From: Cristatella mucedo
Lineage: Eukaryota; Bryozoa; Phylactolaemata; Cristatellidae
DNA length: 64,000 bases
Assembly: GCA_009760855.2 (NCBI GenBank)
Contig: WPIO01000368.1
Coordinates: 1 to 64,000 of the forward strand
Reading direction: 5' to 3'
Shown here: positions 37,901-48,019 of the stretch, piece after piece
Layout of the letters: each line of letters starts with the position of its first letter
Numbering within the stretch: position 1 is the first letter of the stretch
Made by a program: the position numbers and the translations under genes
The notes under the pieces: model-generated
Database searches by the model: none
Told to the model about the DNA's origin: nothing
The model's input: the letters and a program-made list of their open reading frames with translations, nothing else

Positions 37901-40136
37901 CCGATACTGCTCGTTATATCGTGTGATAACTTGCTGCAGATTGCGGCGCCTAGCATTAGGCCATTCACACTTGAATAGCTTATGTTGCATGAGTTCACAG
38001 CAGATCGCACAATATCTAGATACTTAAAATTAACCCGCCAGAGCGTGCAGTAGCTAACAGCAGAGTGCAGCTCCTTGCTTTAGGCAATTGCACTTGAATA
38101 ACTTATTTCGCTTGAGTTCGCAGCAGATCGCTGAATATTAAGACACCTCGATACTACTCGTTATATCGTGTAAAACTTGCTGCAGAGTGCGGCGCCTAGC
38201 ATTAGGTAGTTCACTCGTGAATAACCTACTTTGCAGGACTTCACAGCAGATCGCACAATATCTAGATACTTTAAATCAACCAGTCAAGTCATGCAGTCGC
38301 TCGGAGAGCAGTGCAGGCCTTGTTTTAGGCAATCGCACTGGAATAACTCATTTCGCTTGAGTTTGCAGCAGATCGCAGAATATAAAGACACTTCGATACT
38401 GCTCGTTATAGCGTGTGATAACTTGCTGCAGAGTGTGGCGCTTTGCATTAAGCCATTAACACTTGCATAGGTTAATTTGCATGTTTTAACAGCAGATCGC
38501 ACAATATCTAGATACTTTAAATCAACCTGTCAAGTCATGCAGTCGCTCGGAGAGGAGTGCAGGCCTTGCTTTAGGCAATCGCACTTGAATAACTTATTTC
38601 GCTTGAGTTTGCAGCAGATCGCGGAATTTAAAGACCCCTCGATACTGCTCGTTTTAGCGTGTGATAACTTGCTTCAGAGTGCGGCTCCGAGCATTAGGCG
38701 ATTTACACTTGAATAGCTTATTTTCCAAGAGTTCACAGCAGATCCCACAATATGTAGATACTTTAAATCAACCCGTCAAAGCATGCAATAGCCCGGAGCA
38801 GAGTGCTGGCCTAGATTTAGGCAATCGCACTGGAATAACTCATTTCGCTTAAGTTTGCAGCAGATTCCGGAATGTAAAGACACTTCGATACTGCTCGTTA
38901 TAGCTTGTGATAACTTGCTGCAGAGTGCGGCACCTAGCATAAGTCCATTCACACTTAAATAACCTACTAGGCATGAGATCGCAGCTCATCGCACAATATC
39001 TGGATACTTTAAATCAACCCGTCAAGTCATGCAGTCGCTCGGAGAGGAGTGCAGGCCTTGCCTTAGGCAATCGCTCTGGAATAACTCATTTCGTTGAGTT
39101 CGCAGCAGATCGCTGAATATTAAAACACCTCGATACTACTCGTTATATCGTGTGATGACTTGCTGCAGAGTGCTGCGCCTAGCATTAGGTGGTTCACTCG
39201 TGAATAACCGACTTTGCAGGACTTCACAGCAGATCGCACAATATCAAAATACTTTAAATCAACCCGTAAAGTCATGCAGTCGCTCGGAGCAGAGTGCAGG
39301 CCTTGCTTTAGGCAATCGCACTTGAATAACTTATTTCGCTTGAGTTTGCAGCAGATCGCGGAATTTAAAAACCCCTCGATACTGCTCGTTTTAGCGTGTG
39401 ATAACTTGCTTCAGAGTGCGGCTCCGAGCATTAGGCCATTCACACTTGAATAGCTTATTTTCCAAGAGTTCACTGCTGATCGCACAATATCTAGATACTT
39501 TAAATCAACCCGCCAGAGCTTGCAGTAGTTTGCAGCAGAGTGCAGCTCCTTGCTTTAGGCAATCGCACATGAATACCACATTTCGGTTAAGTTTGCTGCA
39601 GATCGCTGGATATAACGAACCCCGATACTGCTCGTTATATCGTGTGATAACTTGCTGCAGATTGCGGCGCCTAGCATTCGGCCATTCACACTTGAATAGC
39701 TTATGTTGCATGAGTTCACAGCAGATCGCACAATATCTAGATACTTAAAATTAACCCGCCAGAGCGTGCAATAGCTAACAGCAGAGTGCAGCTCCTTGCT
39801 TTAGGCAATCGCTCTGAAATAACTCATTTCGCTTGAGTTCGCAGCAGATCGCTGAATAATAAAACACCTCGATACTACTCGTTATATCGTGTGATGACTT
39901 GCTGCAGAATGCTGCGCCTAGCATTAGGTAGTTCACTCGTGAATAAACTACTTTGCAGGACTTCACAGCAGATCGCACAATATCAAAATACTTTAAATCA
40001 ACCCGTAAAGTCATGCAGTCGCTCGGAGCAGAGTGCAGGCCTTGCTTTAGGCAATCGCACTTGAATAACTTATTTCGCTTGTGTTTGCAGCAGATCGCAG
40101 AATATGAAGACACCTCGATACTGCTCGTTATAGCGT
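34944..40136. repeat. Array of blocks marked by ATAACGAACC
   Basis: A shortened half A (ATAACGAACC where relatives read ATAACGACACC) marks 35,051, 36,770, 37,891, 39,612 and, outside this segment, 41,834. The intervals are 1,719, 1,121, 1,721 and 2,222 bp, about 7, 4.5, 7 and 9 units. Except at the last site, the mark is followed by GCTTATGTTGCATGAG and a TAGCTAACAGCAGAG tail. This is a local higher-order repeat distinct from the 7-type order elsewhere. Confidence 0.82.
37634..38013. repeat. Irregular 1.5-unit segment
   Basis: The box spacing is 379 bp. The tail at ~37,660-37,715 is disordered (CCGCCGTGCAGTAGTTTTGC, then GTGGAGTAGTTTGAAAGC). At ~37,800-37,830 half A ends with a B-type tail (TTGCAGCAGAGTGCAGCTCC) and goes straight into another half A, so a half B is skipped. 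This accounts for the half-integral block spacing here. Confidence 0.8.
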
Positions 40137-40877
40137 GTGACAACTTGCTACAGAGTGAGGCGCCTTGCATTAAGCCATTCACACTGGAATAGCTTATCTT
40201 GCATGAGTTCACAGCAGATCGCACAATATCTAGATACTTTAAATCAACCCGCCAGAGCGTGGAGTAGTTTGCAGCATAATGCAGCTCCTAGATTCAGGCA
40301 ATCGCACTTGAATAACTCATTTTGCTTGAGTTTGCAGCAAATTGCTAAATATAAAGACACTTCGATACTGCTCGTTATAGCCTGTGATAACTAGCAGCAG
40401 AGTGCCGCGCCTTGCAATAAGCCATTCACACTTGAATAACCTACTTTGCATGAGATCTCAGCAGATTGCACAATATCTAGATACTTTTAAATCTACCCGT
40501 CTAACCATGCGGTAGCTTGAAGCTGAGTGCCGCTCCTTGGTTTAGGCAAACGCACTTCAATAACTCATTTCGCTTAGGTTTGCAGCAGATCGCGGAATAT
40601 AAAGATACCTCGATACTGCTCGTTATTGCTTGTAATAATTTGCTCTAGAGTGGGGCGCCTTGCATTAAGCCATGCACACTTGAATAGCTTATTTTGCATG
40701 TTTTCACAGCAGATCGCACAATATCAAAATACTTTAAATCAACCCGTCAAGTCATGCAGTCGCTTGGAGCAGAGTGCAGGCCTTGTTTTAGGCAATCGCA
40801 CTTGAATAACTTATTTCGCTTGTGTTTGCAGCAGATCCCAGAATGTAAAGACACTACAATACTGCTCGTTATAGCGT
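40137..40877. repeat. 3-monomer block, tandem copy 1 (741 bp)
   Basis: Three units with the marks GTGGAGTAGTTTGCAGC, GCCGCGCCTTGCAATAAGCC, CTTTTAAATCTACCCGTC and TGCTCTAGAGTGGGG repeat at an offset of exactly 741 bp. Related but less similar sets occur around 35,822-36,560, 36,980-37,560 and 44,640-45,230, where TGCTCTAGAG recurs (~36,322, 37,307 and 45,145). Confidence 0.88.
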
Positions 40878-41618
40878 GTGACAACTTGCTACAGAGTGAG
40901 GCGCCTTGCATTAAGCCATTCACACTGGAATAGCTTATCTTGCATGAGTTCACAGCAGATCGCACAATATCTAGATACTTTAAATCAACCCGCCAGAGCG
41001 TGGAGTAGTTTGCAGCATAATGCAGCTCCTAGATTCAGGCAATCGCACTTGAATAACTCATTTTGCTTGAGTTTGCAGCAAATCGCTAAATATAAAGACA
41101 CTTCGATACTGCTCGTTATAGCGTATGATAACTAGCAGCAGAGTGCCGCACCTTGCAATAAGCCATTCACACTTGAATAACCTACTTTGCATGAGATCTC
41201 AGCAGAATGCACAATATCTAGATACTTTTAAATCTACCCGTCTAACCGTGTGGTAGCTTAAAGCTGAGTGCCCCTCCTTGGTTTAGGCAAACGCACTTCA
41301 ATAACTCATTTCGCTTAAGTTTGCAGCAGATCGTGGAATATAAAGATACCTCGATACTGCTCGTTATTGCTTGTAATAACTTGCTCTAGAGTGGGGCGCC
41401 TTGCATTAAGCCATGCACACTTGAATAGCTTATTTTGCATGTTTTCACAGCAGATCGCACAATATCAAAATACTTTAAATCAACCCGTCAAGTCATGCAG
41501 TCGCTTGGAGCAGAGTGCAGGCCTTGTTTTAGGCAATCGCACTTGAATAACTTATTTCGCTTGTGTTTGCAGCAGATCCCAGAATGTAAAGACACTACAA
41601 TACTGCTCGTTATAGCGT
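40878..41618. repeat. 3-monomer block, tandem copy 2 (741 bp)
   Basis: Nearly identical to copy 1. The last unit (from about 41,420) agrees base for base with 40,680-40,920 over the stretch I compared. It includes the rare CTTGGAGCAGAGTGCAGG tail and GACACTACAATACTGC. Confidence 0.88.
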
Positions 41619-41955
41619 GTGACAACTTGCTACAGAGTGAGGCGCCTTGCATTAAGCCATTCACACTTGAATAGCTTATCTTGCATGAGTTCACAGCAGA
41701 TCGCACAATATCTAGATACTTTAAAACAAACCCGCCAGAGCGTGCAGTAGTTTGCAGCTGAGTGCAGCTCCTTGCTTTAGGAAATCGCACATGAATACCA
41801 CATTTCGGTTAAGTTTGCTGCAGATCGCTGGATATAACGAACCTCGATACTGCTCGTTATATCGTGTGATAACTTGCTGCAGATTGCGGCGCCTAGCATA
41901 AGGCCATTCACACTTGAATAGCTTATGTTGCATGAGTTCACAGCAGATCGATCAA

Positions 41956-42265
41956 TATCTAGATACTCAAAGTCAACCGGTCTAAGCATGCTGTAGCTCG
42001 GAGCAGAGTGCAGGCCTTGCTTTAGGCAATCGCTTTTGAATAACTTATTGCACTTGTGTTTGAAGCATAATGCAGCGCTTTGCTTCAGGCAATCGCACTT
42101 GAATAACTCATTTCGCTTAAGTTTGCAGCAGATCGCTGAAAATAAAGACACCTCGATACTGGTCGTTATAGTGTGCGATAGCTTGCTGCAGAGTGAGGTG
42201 CCTAGCATTAGGCCATTTACACTTGAATAGCTTATTTTGCATGAGTTCACAGCAGATCGCACAAT
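41956..42265. repeat. Rearranged unit with ~63 extra bp
   Basis: The distance between boxes is 309 bp. Half A stops at about 42,056 (TGCACTTGTGTTTG) and resumes in the tail of a half B (AAGCATAATGCAGCGC), which then leads into a complete half A. The GTTTG before the joint is shared by both donor positions (compare GTAGTTTGCAGCATAATGC), suggesting a microhomology exchange. Confidence 0.82.
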
Positions 42266-43313
42266 ATCTAGATACTTTAAATCAACCCGTCAAGTCATGC
42301 AGTCGCTCGGAGAGGAGTGCAGGCCTTGCTTTAGGCAATGGCACTGGAATAACTCATTTCGCTTGAGTTTGCAGCAGATCCCAGAATGTAAAGACACTTC
42401 GATACTGCTCGTTAGAGTGTGTGATGCCTTGCTGCAGATTGTGGCGCCTTGCATTAGGCCATTCACACTTGAATAGCTTATCTTGCATGAGTTCACAGCA
42501 GATCGCACAATATCTAGATACTTTAAATCAACCCGCCAGAGCGTGCAGTAGTTTGCAGCAGAGTGCAGCTCCTTGCTTTAGGCAATCGCACATGAATACC
42601 ACATTTCGGTTAAGTTTGCTGCAAATCGATGGATAAAAAGACACCCCGATACTGCTCCGTTATATCATGTAATAACTTGCTGCAGATTGTGGCGCCTAGC
42701 ATTAGGCCATTCACACTTGAATAGCTTATCTTGCATGAGTTCACAGCAGATCGCACAATATCTAGATACTTAAAATTAACCCGCCAGAGCGTGCAGTAGC
42801 TAACAGCAGAGTGCAGCTCCTTGCTTTAGGCAATTGCACTTGAATAACTCATTTCGCTTGAGTTCGCAGCAGATCGCTGAATATTAAGTCACCTCGATAC
42901 TACTCGTTATATCGTGTGATCACTTGCTGCAGAGTGCGGCGCCTAGCATTAGGTAGTTCACTCGTGAATAACCTACTTTGCAGGACTTCACAGCAGATCG
43001 CACAATATCTAGATACTTTAAATCAACCCGTAAAGTCATGCAGTCGCTCGGAGCAGAGTGCAGGCCTTGCTTTAGGCAATCGCACTTGAATAACTTATTT
43101 CGCTTGTGTTTGCAGCAGATCGCAGAATATAAAGACACCTCGATACTGCTCGTTAAAGCGTGTGACAACTTGCTACATAGTGAGGCGCCTTGCATTAAGC
43201 CATTCACACTGGAATAGCTTATCTTGCATGAGTTCACAGCAGATCGCACAATATCTAGATACTTTAAATCAACCCGCCAGAGCGTGCAGTAGTTTGCAGC
43301 ATAATGCAGCTCC

Positions 43314-43436
43314 TTGCTTCAGGCAATCGCACTTGAATAACTTATTTCGCTTGAGTTTGCAGCAGATCGCTGAATATAAAGACACCTCGATACTGCTCGT
43401 TATAGCGTGTGATAACTTGCTGCAGAGTGCGGCGCC
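43314..43436. repeat. Reference half-unit A (123 bp)
   Basis: A clean example of the first half of the unit. It opens with TTGCTTCAGGCAATCGCAC, passes through GCAGCAGATCGCTGAATATA and a CCTCGATACTGCTCG stretch, and ends TGCTGCAGAGTGCGGCGCC. It contains a CTGCAG palindrome and the imperfect inverted pair CAGC/GCTG around AGATC. It is relatively rich in CpG. Half A varies mainly as point changes (for example ATACTACTCG for ATACTGCTCG, or GCGGGCAGATCG for GCAGCAGATCG), and these tag monomer types. Confidence 0.9.
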
Positions 43437-43560
43437 TTGCATTAAGCCATTCACACTTGAATAGCTTATTTTGCATGAGTTCACAGCAGATCGCACAATA
43501 TCTAGATACTTTAAATCAACCCGTCAGAGCTTGCAGTAGCTTGCATCAGAGTGCAGCTCC
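43437..43560. repeat. Reference half-unit B (~124 bp)
   Basis: The second half of the same unit. It opens TTGCATTAAGCCATTCACAC, which aligns with the opening of half A. It continues through GAGTTCACAGCAGATCGCAC (aligned with A's GAGTTTGCAGCAGATCGCTG), the TATCTAGATA box and AATCAACCCG, and ends GCATCAGAGTGCAGCTCC, which aligns with A's GCTGCAGAGTGCGGCGCC. The middle of B and the middle of A do not align well. B is 123 or 124 bp depending on its tail class, which explains a unit length of 246 or 247. Confidence 0.9.
43494..43522. other. Conserved box of half B with perfect palindrome TATCTAGATA
   Basis: Representative copy of the most conserved stretch of the unit. It runs from CACAATATCTAG through ACTTTAAATCAACCC, and the 10-bp perfect palindrome lies at 43,499-43,508. 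The box is retained in nearly every monomer, although the sequence just downstream is highly variable. Common single changes are ATCTAAATA, ATCTACATA and AAATCTAGATA. The matching position of half A reads AATATAAAGACAC and has no palindrome. A protein-binding or nucleosome-positioning role is possible, but it is inferred only from conservation and symmetry. Confidence 0.6.
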
Positions 43561-46500
43561 TTGCTTTAGGCAATCGCACTATAATAATCCAAGTCGCCTG
43601 AGTTTGCAGCAGATCGCTGAATATTAAGACACCTCGATACTACTCGTTATATCGTGTGATGACTTGCTGCAGATTGCGGCGCCTAGCATTAGGCCATTCA
43701 CACTTGAATCGCTTATCTTGCATGAGTTCACAGCAGATTGCACAATATCTAGATACTTAAAATCAACCCGCCAGAGCATGCAGTAGCTAACAGCAGAGTG
43801 CAGCTCTTGCTTTAGGTAATTGCACTTGAATAACTCATTTCGCTTGAGTTCGCAGCAGATCGCTGAATATTAAGACACCTCGATACTACTCGTTATATCG
43901 TGTGATGACTTGCTGCAGAGTGCTGCTCCAAGCATTAGGTAGTTCAAATGTGAATAACCTACTTTGCTGGACTTCACAGCAGATCGCACAATATCTAGAT
44001 ACTTTAAATCAACCCGTCAAGCCATGCAGTCGCTCAGAGAGCAGTGCAGGCCTTGTTATAGTTAATCGCACTGAAATAACTCATTTCGCTTAAGTTTGCG
44101 GGCAGATCTCAGAATATAAAGACACTTCGATACTGCTCGTTATAGCTTGTGATAACTTGCTGCAGAGTGCGGCACCTAGCATAAGTCCATTCACACTTAA
44201 ATAACCTACTAGGCATGAGATCGCTGCTCATTGCACAATATCTGGATACTTTAAATCAACCCGTCAAGTCATGCAGTCGCTCGGAGAGGAGTGCAGGCCT
44301 TGCTTTAGGCAATCGCACTTGAATAACTCATTTCGCTTGAGTTTGCAGCAAAGCACTAAATATAAAGACACTTCGATACTGCTCGTTATAGCGTGTAATT
44401 ACTTGCTGCAGAGTGCGGCGCTTTGCATTAAGCCATTTACACTTGAATAGCTTATTTTGCATGTTTTCACAGCAGATCGCACAATATCTAGATACTTTAA
44501 ATCAACCCGTCAAGTCATGCAGTCGCTCGGAGAGGAGTGCAGGCCTTGCTTTAGGCAATCGCACTTGAATAACTTATTTCGCTTGTGTTTGCAGCAGATC
44601 GCAGAATATGAAGACACCTCGATACTGCTCGTTATAGCGTGTGACAACTTGCTACAGAGTGAGGCGCCTTGCATTAAGCCATTCACACTGGAATAGCTTA
44701 TCTTGCATGAGTTCACAGCAGATCGCACAATATCTAGATACTTAAAATCAACCCTCCAGAGCGTGGAGTAGTTTGCAGCATAATGCAGTTCCTAGATTCA
44801 GGCAATCGCACTTGAATAACTCATTTTGCTTGAGTTTGCAGCAAATCGCTAAATATAAAGACACTTCGATACTGCTCGTTATAGCGTGTGATAACTAGCA
44901 GCAGAGTGTAGCACCTTGCAATAAGCCATTCACACTTGAATAACCTACTTTGCATAAGATCTCATCAGATTGCACAATATCTAGATACTTTTAAATCTAC
45001 CCGTCTAACCGTTCGGTAGCTTGAAGCTGAGTGCCGCTCCTTGGTTTAGGCAAACGCACTTCAATAACTCATTTCGCTTAAGTTTGCAGCAGATCGCGGA
45101 ATATAAAGATACCTCGATACTGCTCGTTATTGCGTGTAATAACTTGCTCTAGAGTGGGGCGCCTTGCATTAAGCCATGCACACTTGAATAGCTGATTTTG
45201 CATGTTTTCACAGCAGATCGCACAATATCTAGATACTTTAAATCAACCCGTCAAGCCATGCAGTCGCTCGGAGAGCAGTGCAGGCCTTGTTACAGTTAAT
45301 CGCACTGAAATAACTCATTTCGCTTAAGTTTGCGGGCAGATCTCAGAATATAAAGACACTTCGATACTGCTCGTTATAGCTTGTGATAACTTGCTGCAGA
45401 GTGCGGCACCTAGCATAAGTCCATTCACACTTAAATAACCTACTAGGCATGAGATTGCTGCTCATTGCACAATATATGGATACTTTAAATCAACCCGTCA
45501 AGTCATGCAGTCGCTCGGAGAAGAGTGCAGGCCTTGCTTTAGGCAATCGCACTGGAATAACTCATTTCGCTTGAGTTTGCAGCAGATCGCTGAATATAAA
45601 GACACCTCGATACTACTCGTTATATCGTGTGATGACTTGCTGCAGAGTGCAACGCCTAGCATTAGGTAGTTCACTCGTAAATAACCTGCTTTGCAGGACT
45701 TCACAGCAGATCGCACAATATCTAGATACTTTAAATCAACCCGTCAAGTCATGCAGTCGCTCGGAGAGGAGTGCAGGCCTTGCTTTAGGCAAACACACTT
45801 CAATAACTCATTTCGCTTAAGTTTGCAGCTGATCGCGGAATATAAAGACACCTCGATACTGCTCGTTATAGCGTGTGACAACTTGCTACAGAGTGAGGCG
45901 CCTTGCATTAAGCCATTCACACTTGAATAGCTTATCTTGCATGAGTTCACAGCAGATCGCACAATATCTAAATACTTTAAATCAACCCGCCAGAGCGTGC
46001 AGTAGTGTGCAGCATAATGCAGCTCCTTGCTTCCGGCAATCGCACTCAAATAACTTATTTCGCTTGAGTTTGCAGCAGATCGCTGGATATAAAGACACCT
46101 CAATGCTGCTCGTTATATCGTGTGCTAACTTGCTGCAGATTGTGGAGCCTAGCATTAGCCCATTCACACTTGAATAGCTTATCTTGCTTGAGTTCACAGC
46201 AGATCGCACAATATCTAGATACTTTAAATCAACTCGCCAGAGCGTGCAGTAGTTTGCAGCAGAGTGCTGCTCCTTGCTTTAGGCAATCGCACATGAATAC
46301 CACGTTTCGTTTAAGTTTGATGCAGATCGCTGGATATAACGACACCTCGATACTGCTCGTTATATCGTGTGATAACTTGCTGCTGATTGCCGCGCCTACC
46401 ATTAGGCCATTAACACTTGAATAGCTTATCTTGCATCAGTTCACAGCAGATCGCACAATATCTACATACTTTAAATCAACCCGCTAGAGCGTGCAGTAGT

Positions 46501-46951
46501 ATGCAGCAGAGTGCAGCTCCTTGCTTTAGGCCATTTACACTTGAATAACTCATTTCGCTTGAGTTCGCAGCAGATCGCTGAATATTAAGACACCTCGATA
46601 CTACTCGTTATATCGTGTGATGACTTGCTGCAGAGTGCTGATCCTTGCATTAAGCCATTGAACTTGAATAGCTGATTTTGCATTAATCTACAGCAGATCG
46701 CACAATATCTAGATACTTAAAATCAACCCGTCAAGTCAAGCAGTCGCTTGGAGCAGAGTGCAGCTCCTTGGTTTAGGCAAACACACTTCAATAACTCATT
46801 TCGCTGAAGTTTGCAGCTGATCGCCGAATTTAAAGACACAGCGATACTACTCGTTTTAGCGTTTGATAACTTGCTGCAGAGTGCGGCTCTAAGCATTAGG
46901 CCATTCACACTTGAATAGCTTATAGGCATGAGTTCACAGCAGATCGCACAA

Positions 46952-47068
46952 TATCTAGATACTTTAAATCAACCCGCCAGGCCATGCAGTCGCTCGGAAC
47001 AGACTGCAGGCCTTTGCTTTAGGCAATCGCACTTGAATCTTGCATGAGTTTACAGCAGATCACACAAT
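46952..47068. repeat. Half-unit A/B crossover
   Basis: Boxes at 46,952 and 47,068 are 116 bp apart. At 47,030-47,045 half A (GGCAATCGCACTTGAAT) runs directly into half B (CTTGCATGAGTTTACAGC). The joint is at the shared CACTTGAAT. Confidence 0.88.
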
Positions 47069-48019
47069 ATCTAGATTTTTAAAATCAACCAGCCAGAGCG
47101 TGCAGTAGTTTTCAGCAGAGTGCAGCTCCTTGCTTTAGGCAATCGCACTTGAATAACTCATTTCGCTTGAGTTGGCAGCAGATCGCTGAATATTAAGACA
47201 CCTCGATACTACTCGTTATATCGTGTGATAACTACCTGCAGAGTGCTGATCCTAGCATTAAGCCATTCACACTCGAATAGCTTATCTTGCATGAGTTCAC
47301 AGTTGATCGCACAATATCTAGATACTTTAAATCAACCCGCCAGAGCGTGCAGTAGTTTGCAGCATAATGCAGCTCCTTGCTTCAGGCAATCGCACTTGAA
47401 TAACTCATTTCGCTTGAGTTTGCAGCAGATCGCTGAATATAAAGACACCTCGATACTACTCGTTATATCGTGTGATGACTTGCTGCAGAGTGCTGCGCCT
47501 AGCATTAGGTAGTTCACTCGTGAATAACCTACTTTGCAGGACTTCACAGCAGATCGCACAATATCTAGATACTTTAAATCTACCCGTCAAGTCATGCAGT
47601 CGCTCGGAGAGCAGTGCAGGCCTTGTTTTAAGCAATCGCACTAGAATAACTCATTTCGCTTGTGTTTGCGGGCGGATCGCAGAATATAAAGACACTTCGA
47701 TACTGCTCGTTATAGCGTGTGATAACTTGCTGCAGAGTGGGCGCCTTGCATTAAGCCATTCACACTTGAATACCTTATTTTGCATGAGTTCACAGCAGAT
47801 CGCACAATATCTAGATACTTCAAATCAACCCGTCAAGGCATGAAGTAGCTCGGAGCAGAGTGCCGGCCTTGCTTTAGGCAATCGCACTTTAATAATTCAA
47901 TTCGCTTGAGTTTGCAGCAGATCGCAGCATATTAGGACACCTCGATACTGCTCGTTATCGCGTGTGATAACTTGCTGCTGTGTGAGGCGCCTTGCATTAA
48001 GCAATTCACACTTGAATAG
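47069..48019. repeat. Four ordinary monomers
   Basis: Units of normal length, including a type-1 monomer (GTTCACTCGTG) near 47,512. There is nothing other than satellite. Confidence 0.8.

Larger units (their letters stand above)
42266..46951. repeat. Mixed monomer array
   Basis: About nineteen units. They include near-consensus units (43,269-43,560), a pair of related segments near 44,090-44,300 and 45,320-45,540 that share ACTAGGCATGAGAT and CATAAGTCCATTCAC, and a 3-unit set like that at 40.1 kb near 44,640-45,230. At ~46,525-46,545 a half A carries B-type sequence (GGCCATTTACACTTG) in place of GGCAATCGCACTTG. No genes were seen. Confidence 0.8.
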
